Part shown: one piece after another, positions 18,313-27,489 of the stretch | Numbering within the stretch: position 1 is the stretch's first letter | Layout: each line of letters starts with the position of its first letter | Assembly: GCF_027530345.1 (NCBI RefSeq) | Contig: NZ_JAPZQK010000018.1 | Location: 186,001-250,000 of the forward strand | Direction: 5' to 3' | DNA from: Silanimonas sp. | GTDB lineage: Bacteria; Pseudomonadota; Gammaproteobacteria; Xanthomonadales; Xanthomonadaceae | Length of the DNA stretch: 64,000 nt | The notes under the pieces: generated by a model | Databases searched by the model: none | What the model was told of the DNA's origin: nothing | The model's input: only the letters and a program-made list of their open reading frames with translations | Translations under genes and position numbers: made by a program

Positions 18313-20415
18313 TTAGACGCCCTCGCCCTCGGCCACGGCCTTGATCGACAGGCGGATGCGGCCCTGCTTGTCGACTTCCAGCACCTTGACCTGCACCACG
18401 TCGCCTTCCTTCAGCTTGTCGCTGACCTTCTCGACGCGCTCGTCCGAGATCTGCGAGATGTGCACCAGGCCGTCCTTGCCGGGGGCGATCGTCACGAACG
18501 CACCGAAGTCCATGATCTTGGCGACCTTGCCTTCGTAGATGCGGCCCGGCTCGACGTCCGACGTGATCTGCTCGATGCGCGCCTTCGCGGCCTGCGCGGC
18601 AGCGGCATTCACCGACGCGATGACGATGGTGCCGTCGTCCTTGATGTCGATCTGCGTGCCGGTTTCCTTGGTGATGGCCTGGATGGTCGAGCCACCCTTG
18701 CCGATCACTTCGCGGATCTTGTCCGGGTGGACCTTCATCGTCAGCAGGCGCGGCGCGTAGTCCGAGAGCTCGGCGCGCGGGGCCGAGAGGCCCTTCGCCA
18801 TCTCGCCGAGGATGTGCAGACGACCGGCCTTGGCCTGCGTCAGCGCGATCTTCATGATCTCCTCGGTGATGCCTTCGATCTTGATGTCCATCTGCAGGGC
18901 GGAAATACCCGTCTGCGAACCGGCCACCTTGAAGTCCATGTCGCCGAGGTGGTCCTCGTCACCGAGGATGTCGGACAGCACGACGAAGTTGTCGCCTTCC
19001 TTCACCAGGCCCATCGCGATGCCCGCGACCGGCGCCTTCACCGGGATGCCGGCGTCCATCATCGCGAGCGACGAGCCGCAGACCGAGGCCATCGACGACG
19101 AACCGTTCGACTCGGTGATCTCCGAGACGGCGCGGATCGTGTACGGGAAGCTCTCCATGTCCGGCATGACGGCGAGCACGCCGCGCTTGGCGAGGCGGCC
19201 GTGGCCGATCTCGCGACGCTTCGGGCCCATCATGCGGCCGGCTTCACCGACCGAGTACGGCGGGAAGTTGTAGTGGAACAGGAAGTGTTCCTTCGACTCG
19301 CCTTCGGCGGCGTCGATGATCTGGCCGTCGCGCGCGGTGCCGAGGGTGGCGACCACGAGGGCCTGCGTCTCGCCGCGGGTGAACAGGGCCGAGCCGTGGA
19401 CGCGCGGCAGCACGCCGACGCGGACGGTGATCGGGCGGACGGTGTCGAGCGCACGGCCGTCGATGCGGACCTTGGTGGTCAGCACGGAGTCGCGCATGGT
19501 CTGGTACTCGAGCTCGCCGAACTCCTTCGAGGCTTCACCGGCCGACCAGCCGTTGGCTTCGATCTGCGGGGCGAGGGCGGCCATCACGTCCTTCTTCAGG
19601 GCGCCGATGGCGTCGCGGCGCTGCAGCTTGTCCGTCACCTTGAAGGCGTCGGCAAGGCGCGTGCCGACGGCGGCCTTCAGCGCGGCCACGAGGGCCTCGT
19701 TGCGGGCCGGGGCGGCCCAGGTGCCCCAATCCTTCTGGCCGGCTTCCTTGACCAGTTCGTTGATGGCGTTGATGACCGTGCGGCCGGCGTTGTGGCCGAA
19801 GGTCACGGCGCCGAGCATCACTTCTTCGGAGAGCAGCTTGGCTTCCGACTCCACCATCAGCACGGCGTTGGCCGTGCCGGCGACGACGAGCTCGAGCTCC
19901 GAGGTCTTCAGCTGGGTGGTGGTCGGGTTGAGGATGTACTGGCCGTTGGCGTAACCGACCTTGGCGGCGCCGATCGGGCCCGAGAACGGGATGCCCGACA
20001 GGGCCAGCGCGGCCGAGGCGCCGATCATCGCCGGGATGTCACCCTCGACTTCCGGGTTCAGCGAGACGACGGTCGCGATGACCTGCACTTCGTGGCGGAA
20101 GCCTTCCGGGAACAGGGGGCGGATCGGACGGTCGATCAGGCGTGAGGTCAGCGTCTCACGCTCGGTCTGGCGGCCTTCGCGCTTGAAGAAGCCACCCGGG
20201 ATGCGGCCACCGGCGTAGAACTTCTCCTGGTAGTCGACGGTCAGCGGGAAGAAGTCCATGCCTTCACGGAGGTTCTTGTTGCCGACGACGGTCACGAGGA
20301 CGACGGTGTCCGCCATCTTGACGAGGACGGCGCCACCGGCCTGGCGGGCGATCTCGCCCGTTTCCAGCGTCACTTCGTGCTGGCCGTACTGGAAGGTCTT
20401 CGAATATTTCGCCAC
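18313..20415 (-). CDS. pnp: Polyribonucleotide nucleotidyltransferase (PNPase)
   Basis: 700 aa. Two RNase PH-like domains ([29 protein letters not shown] in the first; [15 protein letters not shown] in the second) flank a helical linker. A KH domain ([17 protein letters not shown], about 560-615) and an S1 domain ([15 protein letters not shown], about 622-690) follow. PNPase degrades mRNA phosphorolytically from the 3' end, usually in the degradosome, and releases nucleoside diphosphates. It is the last gene of the minus-strand operon after rpsO. The 139-bp leader contains hairpins that could support the RNase III/PNPase autoregulation known in enterics. Confidence 0.97.
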   Translation of the reverse strand: MAKYSKTFQYGQHEVTLETGEIARQAGGAVLVKMADTVVLVTVVGNKNLREGMDFFPLTVDYQEKFYAGGRIPGGFFKREGRQTERETLTSRLIDRPIRPLFPEGFRHEVQVIATVVSLNPEVEGDIPAMIGASAALALSGIPFSGPIGAAKVGYANGQYILNPTTTQLKTSELELVVAGTANAVLMVESEAKLLSEEVMLGAVTFGHNAGRTVINAINELVKEAGQKDWGTWAAPARNEALVAALKAAVGTRLADAFKVTDKLQRRDAIGALKKDVMAALAPQIEANGWSAGEASKEFGELEYQTMRDSVLTTKVRIDGRALDTVRPITVRVGVLPRVHGSALFTRGETQALVVATLGTARDGQIIDAAEGESKEHFLFHYNFPPYSVGEAGRMMGPKRREIGHGRLAKRGVLAVMPDMESFPYTIRAVSEITESNGSSSMASVCGSSLAMMDAGIPVKAPVAGIAMGLVKEGDNFVVLSDILGDEDHLGDMDFKVAGSQTGISALQMDIKIEGITEEIMKIALTQAKAGRLHILGEMAKGLSAPRAELSDYAPRLLTMKVHPDKIREVIGKGGSTIQAITKETGTQIDIKDDGTIVIASVNAAAAQAAKARIEQITSDVEPGRIYEGKVAKIMDFGAFVTIAPGKDGLVHISQISDERVEKVSDKLKEGDVVQVKVLEVDKQGRIRLSIKAVAEGEGV

Positions 20416-20496
20416 GTTCTGCTCTCTGGTTGTCTTTCGTTTCAGTCCGGCCGGGGGCCCCTGCCCCCTGGCTCGGTTGCCGCGTTGCCGCGGCGT

Positions 20497-20544
20497 GGGG
20501 TTTTCAAACCCCGAAAAGCAGCGCGGCGCATTTCTGCGCCGCGC
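20497..20544 (-). terminator. rpsO terminator/attenuator before pnp
   Basis: Downstream of rpsO on the minus strand, a 10-bp GC stem (GCGCGGCGCA / TGCGCCGCGC, loop of four) is followed by TGCTTTTC and then a second small hairpin, GGGGTTT-GA-AAACCCC. This resembles a partial terminator allowing readthrough into pnp, as in the classical rpsO-pnp junction. Confidence 0.6.
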
Positions 20545-20554
20545 GGGGTATCAC

Positions 20555-20815
20555 TTAACGACGGAGGCCGAGGCGCTCGATGAGCGTCTTGTAGCGCTCA
20601 ACGTCCTTGTCCTTCAGGTAGGCCAGCAGGCGACGGCGGGTATTCACCATCTTGAGCAGGCCGCGACGGCTGTGGTGGTCCTGCTTGTGGGCCTTGAAGT
20701 GTTCCGTCAGCTGCTCGATGCGGGCCGACAGCAGGGCGACCTGGACTTCCGGCGAACCGGTGTCGTTGGCGCCGCGCGCGAACTGGGAAATGATCTGGTT
20801 GGAATCGATGCTCAT
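20555..20815 (-). CDS. rpsO: 30S ribosomal protein S15
   Basis: 86 aa, standard S15 length. Conserved blocks include [38 protein letters not shown] and [28 protein letters not shown]15 binds 16S rRNA helices 20-22 and nucleates the platform of the 30S subunit. The gene has its own strong promoter (20912-20940) in the truB-rpsO gap and is followed by an attenuator before pnp, the same arrangement as in Escherichia coli. Confidence 0.98.
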   Translation of the reverse strand: MSIDSNQIISQFARGANDTGSPEVQVALLSARIEQLTEHFKAHKQDHHSRRGLLKMVNTRRRLLAYLKDKDVERYKTLIERLGLRR

Positions 20816-20911
20816 GGACGTTCTCGTGATGCGGAAGGCGCAGGAACGTCACTCGTGGACGCACCGCGGTCTTCGCCGGTTTCATGGGGATGCCTCGAAT
20901 GAGGCGCGCGG

Positions 20912-20940
20912 ATTGTAAGCCCGACCGGGCTTCTGAACAA
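20912..20940 (-). promoter_or_regulatory. Sigma-70 promoter for rpsO(-pnp)
   Basis: On the minus strand: TTGTTC, a 17-bp spacer, then TACAAT. The spacer contains the 14-bp palindrome AGCCCG-GT-CGGGCT. The start site would fall near 20904, leaving a leader of roughly 90 bases before the rpsO ATG. Confidence 0.75.
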
Positions 20941-21012
20941 GGTTTTCACAGCAGCGCCCGAATCGCGTTCAGGCTCAAGCCTCACCGGGGCGATCCGCCC
21001 GCGGTGCGAGGC

Positions 21013-21936
21013 TCAGGAGGCCGCGGCCCAGCGGAACAGCCGCTGCGGGTGCACTACGCCGTCGCGGCCCTCGACCAGCCCCACCGCCCGCCCGCTCGGG
21101 GCGAACGCAGCCATCAGGCCATTCGCGGCGTCGAGGCCGGCCAGGCTCTGGCCGTGACCCAGTTTCAGCACTTCGGCGTCGCTGAGGTTCAGGCGCGGCC
21201 AGTCCGTGAGGGCGGACTCCACCGGCATCAGCAGGCTGTCCAAGGCGGCAAGGCCCGGCTCGCTGTTGCGGTCGATGGCCTCGATCTCGTCGAGCGTGAT
21301 CATCGTCGGGGTGCGGAAGGGCTCGGCCCACAGGCGCCGCAGGGCGACCACATGCGCGCCGCAGCCGAGGTCCTCGCCGATGTCGCGCACGAGGCTTCGC
21401 ACGTAGGTGCCCGAGCCGCAAGTGATGCGCAGGCGCAGCGACGCGCCGTTGATCGAGAGCAGCTCGAGCGCATGGACGTCGACCTCGCGCTCGGCGACCT
21501 CGACGATCTCGCCGCGGCGCGCCTTGGCGTAGAGCGGCTCGCCACCCTGCTTCAGGGCGGAATAGATGGGCGGACGCTGGGCGATGCGGCCGATGTAGCG
21601 CTTCAACACGCGTTCGACCGCATGCGCATCGAGCAGCGGCACGGGGCGCTCACGCAGCACCTGGCCGTCCGCATCATCGGTGTCGGTGACGACGCCAAGC
21701 CGCGCCTCGGTTTCGTAGGACTTGCGCGCGCCGAGCATCAGTCCCGCCACCTTGGTGGCTTCGCCGAAGCAGATCGGCAGCAGGCCGGTCGCGAGCGGAT
21801 CGAGGCTGCCGGTGTGGCCGGCCTTCTCCGCACGGAAATGCTTGCGGACGCGCTGCAGCGCGGCGTTCGAACTCAGGCCAGCCGGCTTGTCCAGCAGCAG
21901 CAGGCCATCGAGGGAACGGAAAGGAAGACGGTGCAT
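21013..21936 (-). CDS. truB: tRNA pseudouridine-55 synthase
   Basis: 307 aa. The N-terminus has LDGLLLLDKPAGLSSNAALQRV and the catalytic aspartate motif HTGSLDPLATGLLPICFGEATK, typical of TruB. A C-terminal PUA-like segment follows (about 240-307). TruB isomerises U55 in the T-loop of nearly all tRNAs and acts as a tRNA folding chaperone. It lies between rbfA and rpsO in the metY-type operon, 53 bp after the rbfA stop. The downstream 197-bp gap contains the rpsO promoter. Confidence 0.97.
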   Translation of the reverse strand: MHRLPFRSLDGLLLLDKPAGLSSNAALQRVRKHFRAEKAGHTGSLDPLATGLLPICFGEATKVAGLMLGARKSYETEARLGVVTDTDDADGQVLRERPVPLLDAHAVERVLKRYIGRIAQRPPIYSALKQGGEPLYAKARRGEIVEVAEREVDVHALELLSINGASLRLRITCGSGTYVRSLVRDIGEDLGCGAHVVALRRLWAEPFRTPTMITLDEIEAIDRNSEPGLAALDSLLMPVESALTDWPRLNLSDAEVLKLGHGQSLAGLDAANGLMAAFAPSGRAVGLVEGRDGVVHPQRLFRWAAAS

Positions 21937-21989
21937 GGGGGGAGTCCTCGATGAGGATCGGCCGCCGCGGCGCCCCGAGGGGCGCGGCG

Positions 21990-22421
21990 TCAGTGGGCGC
22001 CGCGGGACGACGGCGTATCGCCGGGGGCGTCGTCGCTCGAGGCTTCGCCGTTTGCCTCGCGGATCACGGCATCCTGCTTGGCGGCTTCGCGCAGCAGAAG
22101 CTCGATCTTCTCGCCGCGATCGACGGATTCGTCGTAATGGAAATGCAGCTCGGGCACCTGGCGGATGCGCAACATCTTGCCCAACTGCTGGCGGAAGCCC
22201 TTCGAGAGCTCGTTCAGGGCCTTCACGACCTCGAGCGAGCGCTCCGGCTTCAGTGCGGTCACCCAGACCTTCGCGTGCGACAGGTCACGCGTGACCTCCA
22301 CGTCGGAGACGCTCGCGGAGGGCAGCGAATGCTCGCGCACGGCCTCGTGCACCATGACGCCCAGCTCCCGGCGGAACTGGGCCGAGAGACGATCGGTGCG
22401 CGAGAAGGAACGCTTCGGCAT
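21990..22421 (-). CDS. rbfA: 30S ribosome-binding factor A
   Basis: 143 aa from the ATG at 22421; the track start at 22457 lies inside infB. RbfA features include the opening KRSFSRTDRLSAQFRRELGVMV and the KH-type core VTRDLSHAKVWVTAL. It assists late 16S rRNA processing and cold adaptation. Its start overlaps the infB stop (TGATG), indicating translational coupling. The C-terminal tail (SSDDAPGDTPSSRGAH) is polar and probably disordered. Confidence 0.96.
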   Translation of the reverse strand: MPKRSFSRTDRLSAQFRRELGVMVHEAVREHSLPSASVSDVEVTRDLSHAKVWVTALKPERSLEVVKALNELSKGFRQQLGKMLRIRQVPELHFHYDESVDRGEKIELLLREAAKQDAVIREANGEASSDDAPGDTPSSRGAH

Positions 22422-25057
22422 CAGAGCGACCGCGCCACTTCGATGCGCTCGAAGCATTCGATCATGTCACCCGGCTTGACGTCGTTGTACGCCTTCACCG
22501 CGATGCCGCACTCGGTGCCGGAACGCACTTCCTCGACGTTGTCCTTGAAGCGGCGCAGCGACTCCAGTTCGCCCTGGAAGATGACGGTCTGGTTGCGCAG
22601 CACGCGGATCGGCTTCGACTTCTTGACCGTGCCCTCGACGACCAGCGAACCGGCGACGGCGCCGAACTTCGAGCTGCGGAACACGTCGCGGACTTCGGCC
22701 ACGCCGATGATCTCTTCGCGGATTTCCTTGCCGAGCAGACCCGACGCGACCTGCTTCACCTGGTCGATGACGTCGTAGATGATCGAGAAGTAGCGCAGGT
22801 CGAGGCCATTGCCCTCGATGACCTTGCGCGCGGCCGCGTCGGCACGGACGTTGAAGCCGATGACGACGGCCTTGGCCGCGGCGGCCATGACGGCCTCGGA
22901 CTCGGTGATGCCACCGACGCCCGACTGGATCACATTGATCTTGATCAGGTCGTTGGACAGCGCGACCAGCGAGTCACGCAGCGCTTCCACCGAACCCTGC
23001 ACGTCGGCCTTGATCAGCAGGTTGAGCTGCTGCTGGCCTTCGCCCTTGCCCATCTGGGCCATGATGTCTTCCATGCGGCCGGCCTGCTTGACCAGCTTCG
23101 CCTCGCGAACCTTGGCCTCGCGCTGCTGGGCGACGTCCTTGGCGAGGCGCTCGTCGGCCACGACCACGAAGTCGTCACCCGAGTTCGGCACGCCGGAGAG
23201 GCCGAGCAGCACCACCGGGATCGACGGGCCGGCCGAATCGACCTGCTTGCCGCCTTCGTCGAACAGCGCGCGCACTCGGCCGTACTGCGTGCCGCAGACC
23301 AGGTAGTCGCCCTTCGACAGCGTGCCCTGCTGCACCAGCACCGTGGCGACCGGGCCGCGGCCCTTGTCGAGCGAGGACTCGATGACGGTACCCGCCGCCT
23401 TGCCGTCGACCGGCGCGGAGAGTTCCATCACCTCGGCCTGGACCAGGATCGCGTCGAGCAGCGCGTCGATGCCCATGCCCGTCTTCGCCGAGACGCCGAT
23501 GAACGGCGTGTCGCCGCCCCACTCTTCCGGCGTCACTTCGTGCTGGGCGAGGCCGTTGCGCAGGTTGTCGATGTTGATGTTCGGCTTGTCCATCTTGTTC
23601 ATCGCGACCACCAGCGGCACCTGGGCGGCGCGCGCGTGCTTGATCGCTTCGATGGTCTGCGGCATGACGCCGTCGTCCGCCGCGACCACCAGCACCACCA
23701 GGTCGGTGAGCTTGGCGCCGCGCGCACGCATGGCGGTGAACGCCGAGTGGCCCGGGGTGTCGAGGAAGGTGACGACGCCCTTGCCGGTTTCGACGTGGTA
23801 GGCGCCGATGTGCTGGGTGATGCCGCCGGCTTCGCCGGAAGCCACCTTGGTGCGACGGATGTAGTCGAGCAGCGAGGTCTTGCCGTGGTCGACGTGGCCC
23901 ATGATCGTGACGACCGGCGGACGCGTGCTGCGCTCGCCCTGGTCGGCTTCGATGTGCGCGGCCAGCGCCAGCTCGGCGTCATCCTCGGTGGCACGGACGG
24001 CCTTGTGGCCCAATTCCTCGACGACGAGCACCGCGGTGTCGTGGTCGATGGTCTGGTTCAAGGTGGCCATGACGCCCATCTTGAACAGCGCCTTCACCAC
24101 CTCGCCGCCCTTCATCGCCAGCTTGTTGGCGAGATCGCCGACGCTGATGGCTTCACCGACGGCCACTTCACGCATCACCGGCGCGGTCGGGCGCGAGAAC
24201 GCGTGCGGACCGGCGTTGTTGTTGCTGCTGTTGCTGTGGCGCGAAGGTTCCTGGCGGCCACGACCACCCGGCTTGCGCTTGTTGTTGCCCGTGTTGCGAC
24301 GCGCATGCGCGCCTTCGCTAAGGTGCAGCTGGCCACCGACGAAACGGCCACTGCGATCATCTTCCGGAGCACCCTCGACCTTGCCGCCGGGCTTGCCGCG
24401 GCGGTTGGCGGCCTCGCGGGCACGCGCCGCCAGTTCGGCGTCGGCGCGGCTCGGCATCTGGATGACGGGACGCGTCGTCGGACGCGCATCGGCCGGATTC
24501 TCGGCGGCGGGGGCCGCTGCCGGCTCCGCAGCTCGCTCGACCGGGCGCTCGTCGGCGACCGGATCGGTCGCGGCGGCCGGCGTTGCCGAGGGCGCACGAG
24601 CGGCCTTGTCGGCGGCTTCCTGGTCACGGCGGCGACGATCGGCCTCGTCCAGCGCCTTGCGCTCGGCGTCCGAGCGGGCCTGCGACTCGGCCAGCTTGCG
24701 GGCGGCTTCCTCGCGCTCGGCGTCCGGGCCGCTCGGGGCGACATCGGCGCGCTTCACGTAGGTGCGCTTCTGACGGACTTCGACGGCGACGGTGGCCTTG
24801 GTCTTGCCGCCACCGACCGTCAGCTCTTCGACCTTGCGGCGCTGGAGCGTGATGCGGCTGGGGCCGGCTTCCTCGGCGGGTTTTTCATCCTTGCCATGGG
24901 TGCGGCGCAGGAAGCCGAGCAGCTTCATCTTCTCGGTGCTGCTGACCACCTGGTCCGGCCCGGTGAACTGCATGCCTGCGCCGGAGAGCTGCTCAAGCAG
25001 CTTCTCGACGGGCAGGTTCAGCACCTTGGCCAGGGAGCGGACGGTGACCTCGGACAT
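22421..25057 (-). CDS. infB: Translation initiation factor IF-2
   Basis: 878 aa. An N-terminal IF2N domain ([24 protein letters not shown]) is followed by a long charged Ala/Glu/Arg-rich linker. The GTPase domain has P-loop [17 protein letters not shown] and NKMD. Domain II and the C-terminal fMet-tRNA-binding domain complete the protein. IF-2 delivers initiator tRNA to the 30S P site. Its operon is headed by tRNA-fMet, so the factor and its ligand are co-located. The linker is low-complexity and generates several spurious ORFs. Confidence 0.98.
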   Translation of the reverse strand: MSEVTVRSLAKVLNLPVEKLLEQLSGAGMQFTGPDQVVSSTEKMKLLGFLRRTHGKDEKPAEEAGPSRITLQRRKVEELTVGGGKTKATVAVEVRQKRTYVKRADVAPSGPDAEREEAARKLAESQARSDAERKALDEADRRRRDQEAADKAARAPSATPAAATDPVADERPVERAAEPAAAPAAENPADARPTTRPVIQMPSRADAELAARAREAANRRGKPGGKVEGAPEDDRSGRFVGGQLHLSEGAHARRNTGNNKRKPGGRGRQEPSRHSNSSNNNAGPHAFSRPTAPVMREVAVGEAISVGDLANKLAMKGGEVVKALFKMGVMATLNQTIDHDTAVLVVEELGHKAVRATEDDAELALAAHIEADQGERSTRPPVVTIMGHVDHGKTSLLDYIRRTKVASGEAGGITQHIGAYHVETGKGVVTFLDTPGHSAFTAMRARGAKLTDLVVLVVAADDGVMPQTIEAIKHARAAQVPLVVAMNKMDKPNINIDNLRNGLAQHEVTPEEWGGDTPFIGVSAKTGMGIDALLDAILVQAEVMELSAPVDGKAAGTVIESSLDKGRGPVATVLVQQGTLSKGDYLVCGTQYGRVRALFDEGGKQVDSAGPSIPVVLLGLSGVPNSGDDFVVVADERLAKDVAQQREAKVREAKLVKQAGRMEDIMAQMGKGEGQQQLNLLIKADVQGSVEALRDSLVALSNDLIKINVIQSGVGGITESEAVMAAAAKAVVIGFNVRADAAARKVIEGNGLDLRYFSIIYDVIDQVKQVASGLLGKEIREEIIGVAEVRDVFRSSKFGAVAGSLVVEGTVKKSKPIRVLRNQTVIFQGELESLRRFKDNVEEVRSGTECGIAVKAYNDVKPGDMIECFERIEVARSL

Positions 25058-25127
25058 TCGGAAGGGCTTCCTTGGATGCTTTGCGCGCGGGGCGCTGGAT
25101 TAAACGTACGGTGCGTGCAGGACGGGC

Positions 25128-26615
25128 TCAGGCGAACCAGTGCTTGCGCGCTTCCATGATGAGAGCGGCGGCGCGGGCGTCGTCCATGCCTTCGATGTCG
25201 GCGATCTCGTCGACGGCCATCTCGGCGAGGTCGTCGCGCGTGACGATGCCGCGCGAGGACAGCGCGTAGGCGGTGGCTTCGTCCATGCCTTCGAGCGACA
25301 GCAGGTCTTCCGCCGGCTTGTGCTCCTCGAGGTTCTCCTCGACGGCCAGCGCCTCGGTGAGCAGCGCGTCGCGGGCGCGGGCACGCAGTTCCTCGACGAT
25401 GTCCTCGTCGAAGCCTTCGACGGCCAGCAGCTCGGCGACCGGCACGTAGGCGATTTCCTCGACGGTGTTGAAGCCCTCGCCCACCAGGATGCCGGCGATT
25501 TCCTCGTCGACTTCGAGCTTGTCCATGAACAGCTTGCGCGAATTGGCCTGCTCGGCCTCCGACTTCGCCGAGATCTGGTCCTGCGTCATCACGTTGAGCT
25601 GCCAGCCCGTGAGGCGGCTGGCGAGGCGGACGTTCTGACCGCCCTTGCCGATCGCCTGCGCGAGCTTCTCCTCGGCGACAGCGAGGTCCATCGCGTGGCG
25701 CTCTTCGTCGACGATGATCGACTGCACTTCCGCCGGCGCCATCGCGTTGATGACGAACTGCGCGGAGTTGTCCGACCACAGCACGATGTCGATGCGCTCG
25801 CCGTTCAACTCGTTGCTGACGGCCTGCACGCGCGAACCGCGCATGCCGATGCAGGCGCCGATCGGATCGGTGCGATGGTCATGCGCGAGCACGGCGATCT
25901 TGGCGCGGTCGCCGGCGTCGCGCGCGGCGGCCTTGATTTCGACCAGGCCCTGGCCCACTTCCGGCACTTCGAGCTTGAACAGCTCGATCATGAATTCCGG
26001 CGCCGTGCGGCTGATGAAGAGCTGCGGGCCGCGCGATTCCGAGCGCACCTCGTAGAGGAAGCCGCGCACGCGATCACCCGGACGCAGGGCGTCGCGCGGG
26101 ATCGACTTGTCCTTCGGGATGAAGGCTTCGGCGTTGCCGCCGAGGTCCACGTAGATGTTGCCGCGCTCGGCGCGCTTGACGACGCCGGTGACGAGCTCGC
26201 CCACGCGGTCGCTCCACGCATCGACCACCTGCTGGCGCTCGGCCTCACGGACGCGCTGCACGATGACCTGCTTGGCGGCCTGCGCGCTGATGCGGCCGAA
26301 CTCCGGGTTCTCGATCTGCTCTTCGATGAACTCGCCGACCTCGGCGCCTTCGCGCTCGTCGACCGCGTCCATCAAGCGGATCATCCGGTCCGGCGATTCC
26401 ATCACCACGTCGTCGGCCACGACTTCCCAGCGACGGAACGTCTCGTAGTTGCCGTCCTTCGGGTTGATCGCGACGCGGCAGGCGACGTCCTGCTCCGGGT
26501 AACGCTTCTTGGCGGCGGACGCCAACGCGGCCTCCATCGCCTCGAGGATGACCTGGCGCGGCACGCCCTTTTCATTGGCGACCGCTTCGATGACCAGCAA
26601 CAGTTCCTTGCTCAT
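25128..26615 (-). CDS. nusA: Transcription termination/antitermination factor NusA
   Basis: 495 aa. N-terminal RNA-polymerase-binding domain (MSKELLLVIEAVANEKGVPRQVI), S1 domain (about 135-200, VKRAERGNIYVDLGG), two KH domains (AVLAHDHRTDPIGACIGMRGSRV; AIGKGGQNVRLASRLTGW), and two C-terminal acidic helix-hairpin repeats (GFNTVEEIAYVPVAELL; GMDEATAYALSSRG). It modulates pausing, termination and rRNA antitermination. Position between rimP and infB is conserved in gammaproteobacteria. Confidence 0.98.
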   Translation of the reverse strand: MSKELLLVIEAVANEKGVPRQVILEAMEAALASAAKKRYPEQDVACRVAINPKDGNYETFRRWEVVADDVVMESPDRMIRLMDAVDEREGAEVGEFIEEQIENPEFGRISAQAAKQVIVQRVREAERQQVVDAWSDRVGELVTGVVKRAERGNIYVDLGGNAEAFIPKDKSIPRDALRPGDRVRGFLYEVRSESRGPQLFISRTAPEFMIELFKLEVPEVGQGLVEIKAAARDAGDRAKIAVLAHDHRTDPIGACIGMRGSRVQAVSNELNGERIDIVLWSDNSAQFVINAMAPAEVQSIIVDEERHAMDLAVAEEKLAQAIGKGGQNVRLASRLTGWQLNVMTQDQISAKSEAEQANSRKLFMDKLEVDEEIAGILVGEGFNTVEEIAYVPVAELLAVEGFDEDIVEELRARARDALLTEALAVEENLEEHKPAEDLLSLEGMDEATAYALSSRGIVTRDDLAEMAVDEIADIEGMDDARAAALIMEARKHWFA

Positions 26616-26650
26616 GCTTGACTCCGCGACAGCGCGACCTGGGGCCGGCT

Positions 26651-27217
26651 TCAGTGGGTTCCGGGTGATTTCGAATTCGGGGTTTCGGCGCGCTTGCGGC
26701 GCGGACGGGGTGCTTTCGGCGCCGCCGTCTCGAGGCCCAGCGCCGCGTAATCCGGCACCAGCCTCGCCTTGTCGATGTTGTCGAACGAGACGGCGAACTC
26801 GCCGCCGTTCTCGAGGCCGATGACCAGGAGTTCGCCTTCGGCGCGCAGGATCGCACCCTGCACCCGGCGACGACCGTCCTGCGGCAGCGCCAGCGCCACC
26901 TTGACCTGTTGGCCGGCGAAGCGGGTCGCCTGCGCGGCGTTGAAGATCAGGCGATCAAGGCCCGGCGACGAGACTTCGAGCGTGTAAGCGCTGGCGATCG
27001 GATCGTTCACGTCCATCACCGCCGACACCTCGCGGCTGACCGCTTCGCAATCTTCGACGGTGACGTGGCGCTCTCCCGAGGCGACGTCGATATACAGGCG
27101 CAGCAGGCCGTGGCTGCGCGAGGGCGCGAACTCGATGCCCTGCAGCTCGAGGCCGAGGCCAAGGCCTTCGACGACGGGGGCGAGCATGGCGGTGAGTTCT
27201 TCGGTCTTGGTGCTCAT
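26651..27217 (-). CDS. rimP: Ribosome maturation factor RimP
   Basis: 188 aa from the ATG at 27217 (MSTKTEELTAML); the track start at 27277 would begin inside the terminator. Typical RimP segments are LELQGIEF, LRLYIDV, VTVEDCEAVSREVSAVMDV and YTLEVSSPGLDR. A basic C-terminal tail (PRPRRKRAETPNSK) follows the conserved body. RimP is needed for 30S maturation. It is the first protein gene of the operon, after tRNA-fMet and an intervening hairpin terminator. Confidence 0.95.
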   Translation of the reverse strand: MSTKTEELTAMLAPVVEGLGLGLELQGIEFAPSRSHGLLRLYIDVASGERHVTVEDCEAVSREVSAVMDVNDPIASAYTLEVSSPGLDRLIFNAAQATRFAGQQVKVALALPQDGRRRVQGAILRAEGELLVIGLENGGEFAVSFDNIDKARLVPDYAALGLETAAPKAPRPRRKRAETPNSKSPGTH

Positions 27218-27244
27218 GGGCCTGCGCGAAAAAACGGAAACAAA

Positions 27245-27264
27245 AAAGGGCCGAGAGGCCCTTT
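27245..27264 (-). terminator. Rho-independent terminator between tRNA-fMet and rimP
   Basis: On the minus strand AAAGGGCC-TCTC-GGCCCTTT is followed by a T-rich run (TTTTTTGTTTCC). It lies downstream of tRNA-fMet and 28 bp before rimP. Either the tRNA transcript ends here or the hairpin attenuates readthrough into the rimP operon. Confidence 0.8.
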
Positions 27265-27357
27265 CCGGTACATCCAATTTCCGGGGGCCGGAACCCCTCG
27301 AGAGGGACTTCCAACCCAGCCTGACGTCGATCCGGAGCAGAGGATACGACGCGAAAC

Positions 27358-27434
27358 TGGTAGCGGGGGCAGGATTTGAACCTGCGACCTTCGGGTTATG
27401 AGCCCGACGAGCTGCCAGACTGCTCCACCCCGCA
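27358..27434 (-). tRNA. metY: Initiator tRNA-fMet (anticodon CAT)
   Basis: 77 nt with encoded CCA. The anticodon stem has three consecutive G:C pairs (GGGCTCATAACCC) and the D stem has A11:U24, both initiator hallmarks. The T-loop is GGTTCAAATCC. The 1-72 pair reads U1 and U72, a mismatch instead of the usual C1-A72; an unpaired end is expected for initiators and blocks EF-Tu binding. It heads the rimP-nusA-infB operon, equivalent to metY in Escherichia coli. Confidence 0.95.
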
Positions 27435-27446
27435 GCAGAGACCGCG

Positions 27447-27476
27447 AGTATACGGGGTTACCTGCGTCCCACGCAA
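27447..27476 (-). promoter_or_regulatory. Promoter for tRNA-fMet / rimP operon
   Basis: TTGCGT and TATACT hexamers on the minus strand are separated by 18 bp. The -10 ends 12 bp before the mature tRNA 5' end, and the GC-rich discriminator CGCGGTC is typical of stringently controlled stable-RNA promoters. Confidence 0.75.
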
Positions 27477-27489
27477 GCACCATGTTCGA

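Noticed and set aside
23540-25159. 539-aa plus-strand ORF over infB
   Set aside because: Antisense to the infB GTPase and linker; composition is typical of GC-rich reverse frames.
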